Part shown: positions 58,450 to 58,522 of the stretch, piece by piece
Numbering within the stretch: the stretch's first letter is position 1
How the letters are laid out: every line of letters starts with the position of its first letter
From: Chloroflexia bacterium
Lineage (GTDB): Bacteria > Chloroflexota > Chloroflexia > Thermomicrobiales > CFX8
Assembly (NCBI GenBank): GCA_030431755.1
Contig: JAUIIK010000013.1
Location: 1-58,522, forward strand
Length of the DNA stretch: 58,522 nt
Reading direction: 5' to 3'
Position numbers and translations under genes: made by a program
Notes under the pieces: model-generated
Seen by the model: only the letters and a program-made list of their open reading frames with translations
What the model was told of the DNA's origin: nothing
Database searches by the model: none

Positions 58450-58522
58450 CAGCCGGCAAACGGCTCGTCACCGCCGCCCGGATCCGGGATGAGATCGAGT
58501 GGCACGTCCTCGCCGAGCGTTA
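58449..58522 (-). CDS. C-terminal end of an unidentified gene (partial)
   Basis: The last 23 residues of an open frame that continues beyond the right edge: TLGEDVPLDLIPDPGGGDEP then FAG and a TGA stop. The proline, glycine and acidic character suggests a tail of an enzyme or regulator but gives no family. It is kept because the stop overlaps the kinase start in the TGATG pattern typical of an operon. Confidence 0.5.
   Translation of the reverse strand, partial: TLGEDVPLDLIPDPGGGDEPFAG

Overview
This 58.5-kb window is GC-rich bacterial chromosome. It most resembles Chloroflexota of the Thermomicrobia (Sphaerobacter/Thermomicrobium) type. The signs are frequent GTG and TTG starts, Tat or lipoprotein leaders followed by Thr/Pro-rich linkers, NHL, CAP, LysM and YkuD proteins carrying a recurring ETGH...FGFPIT...QYFERAR module, an L25/CTC protein with an acidic tail, an S21 gene, and a MoxR-DUF58-DUF4129 operon. 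The lineage is an inference from gene content; no rRNA gene is present. I found no phage, insertion sequence or CRISPR array.

Layout. (1) 1-7.5 kb: an AhpD-like peroxidase whose second redox cysteine is an in-frame TGA (probable selenocysteine), then convergent SRAP/VOC genes, then a plus-strand run of a TPP-dependent decarboxylase, a membrane-fused spermidine-synthase-like protein, pgeF, a YggS-type PLP protein and a walJ-type hydrolase. (2) 7.5-13.8 kb: an 836-bp repeat-filled gap, a nucleoside hydrolase/DUF2071 operon, a GNAT enzyme and a 929-aa membrane-anchored NHL protein. (3) 14-19.6 kb: an orphan peptide-type substrate-binding lipoprotein, a SelA-fold PLP enzyme divergent from a creatininase-family amidase, and an LLM flavin oxidoreductase. 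(4) 19.8-22.3 kb: a lower-GC restriction-modification pair beside tRNA-Leu(CAA). (5) 22.4-34.7 kb: a membrane protein with an RNA-polymerase-alpha-CTD-like tail, a second nucleoside hydrolase, an L,D-transpeptidase, an MFS carrier, a split FluG-like pair (glutamine-synthetase-like ligase plus amidohydrolase), a CsoR-type repressor, an aminotransferase, an AlaX editing protein, a LysM/pseudo-C39 protein and a fluoride channel. (6) 34.8-48.9 kb: an anti-sigma-like protein, a lipoprotein, an esterase, a FAD oxidoreductase, TrmH, the MoxR operon ending in hemW, L25, a MarR regulator, rpsU and a DUF2085 protein. (7) 49.1-58.5 kb: a PGRP-type amidase operon, a CAP-domain protein, a cupin, an ArsR/metallo-hydrolase pair and a small kinase.

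How parts work together. Much of the window concerns the cell surface: the L,D-transpeptidase, the PGRP amidase, the CAP protein and the NHL protein share related C-terminal or repeated modules that look like a lineage-specific wall-binding unit. A second theme is nitrogen, nucleoside and polyamine metabolism: two nucleoside hydrolases, a creatininase-family amidase, the split FluG pair, and the decarboxylase plus aminopropyltransferase-like pair. Two families of dispersed palindromic repeats lie mainly between convergent genes, where they may act as terminators or REP-like elements.

The observations I rate most worth checking are the CxxU AhpD-like selenoprotein with SECIS-like hairpins, the membrane alpha-CTD-like protein, the split FluG operon, the lineage-specific surface modules, and the nested palindromic repeats.
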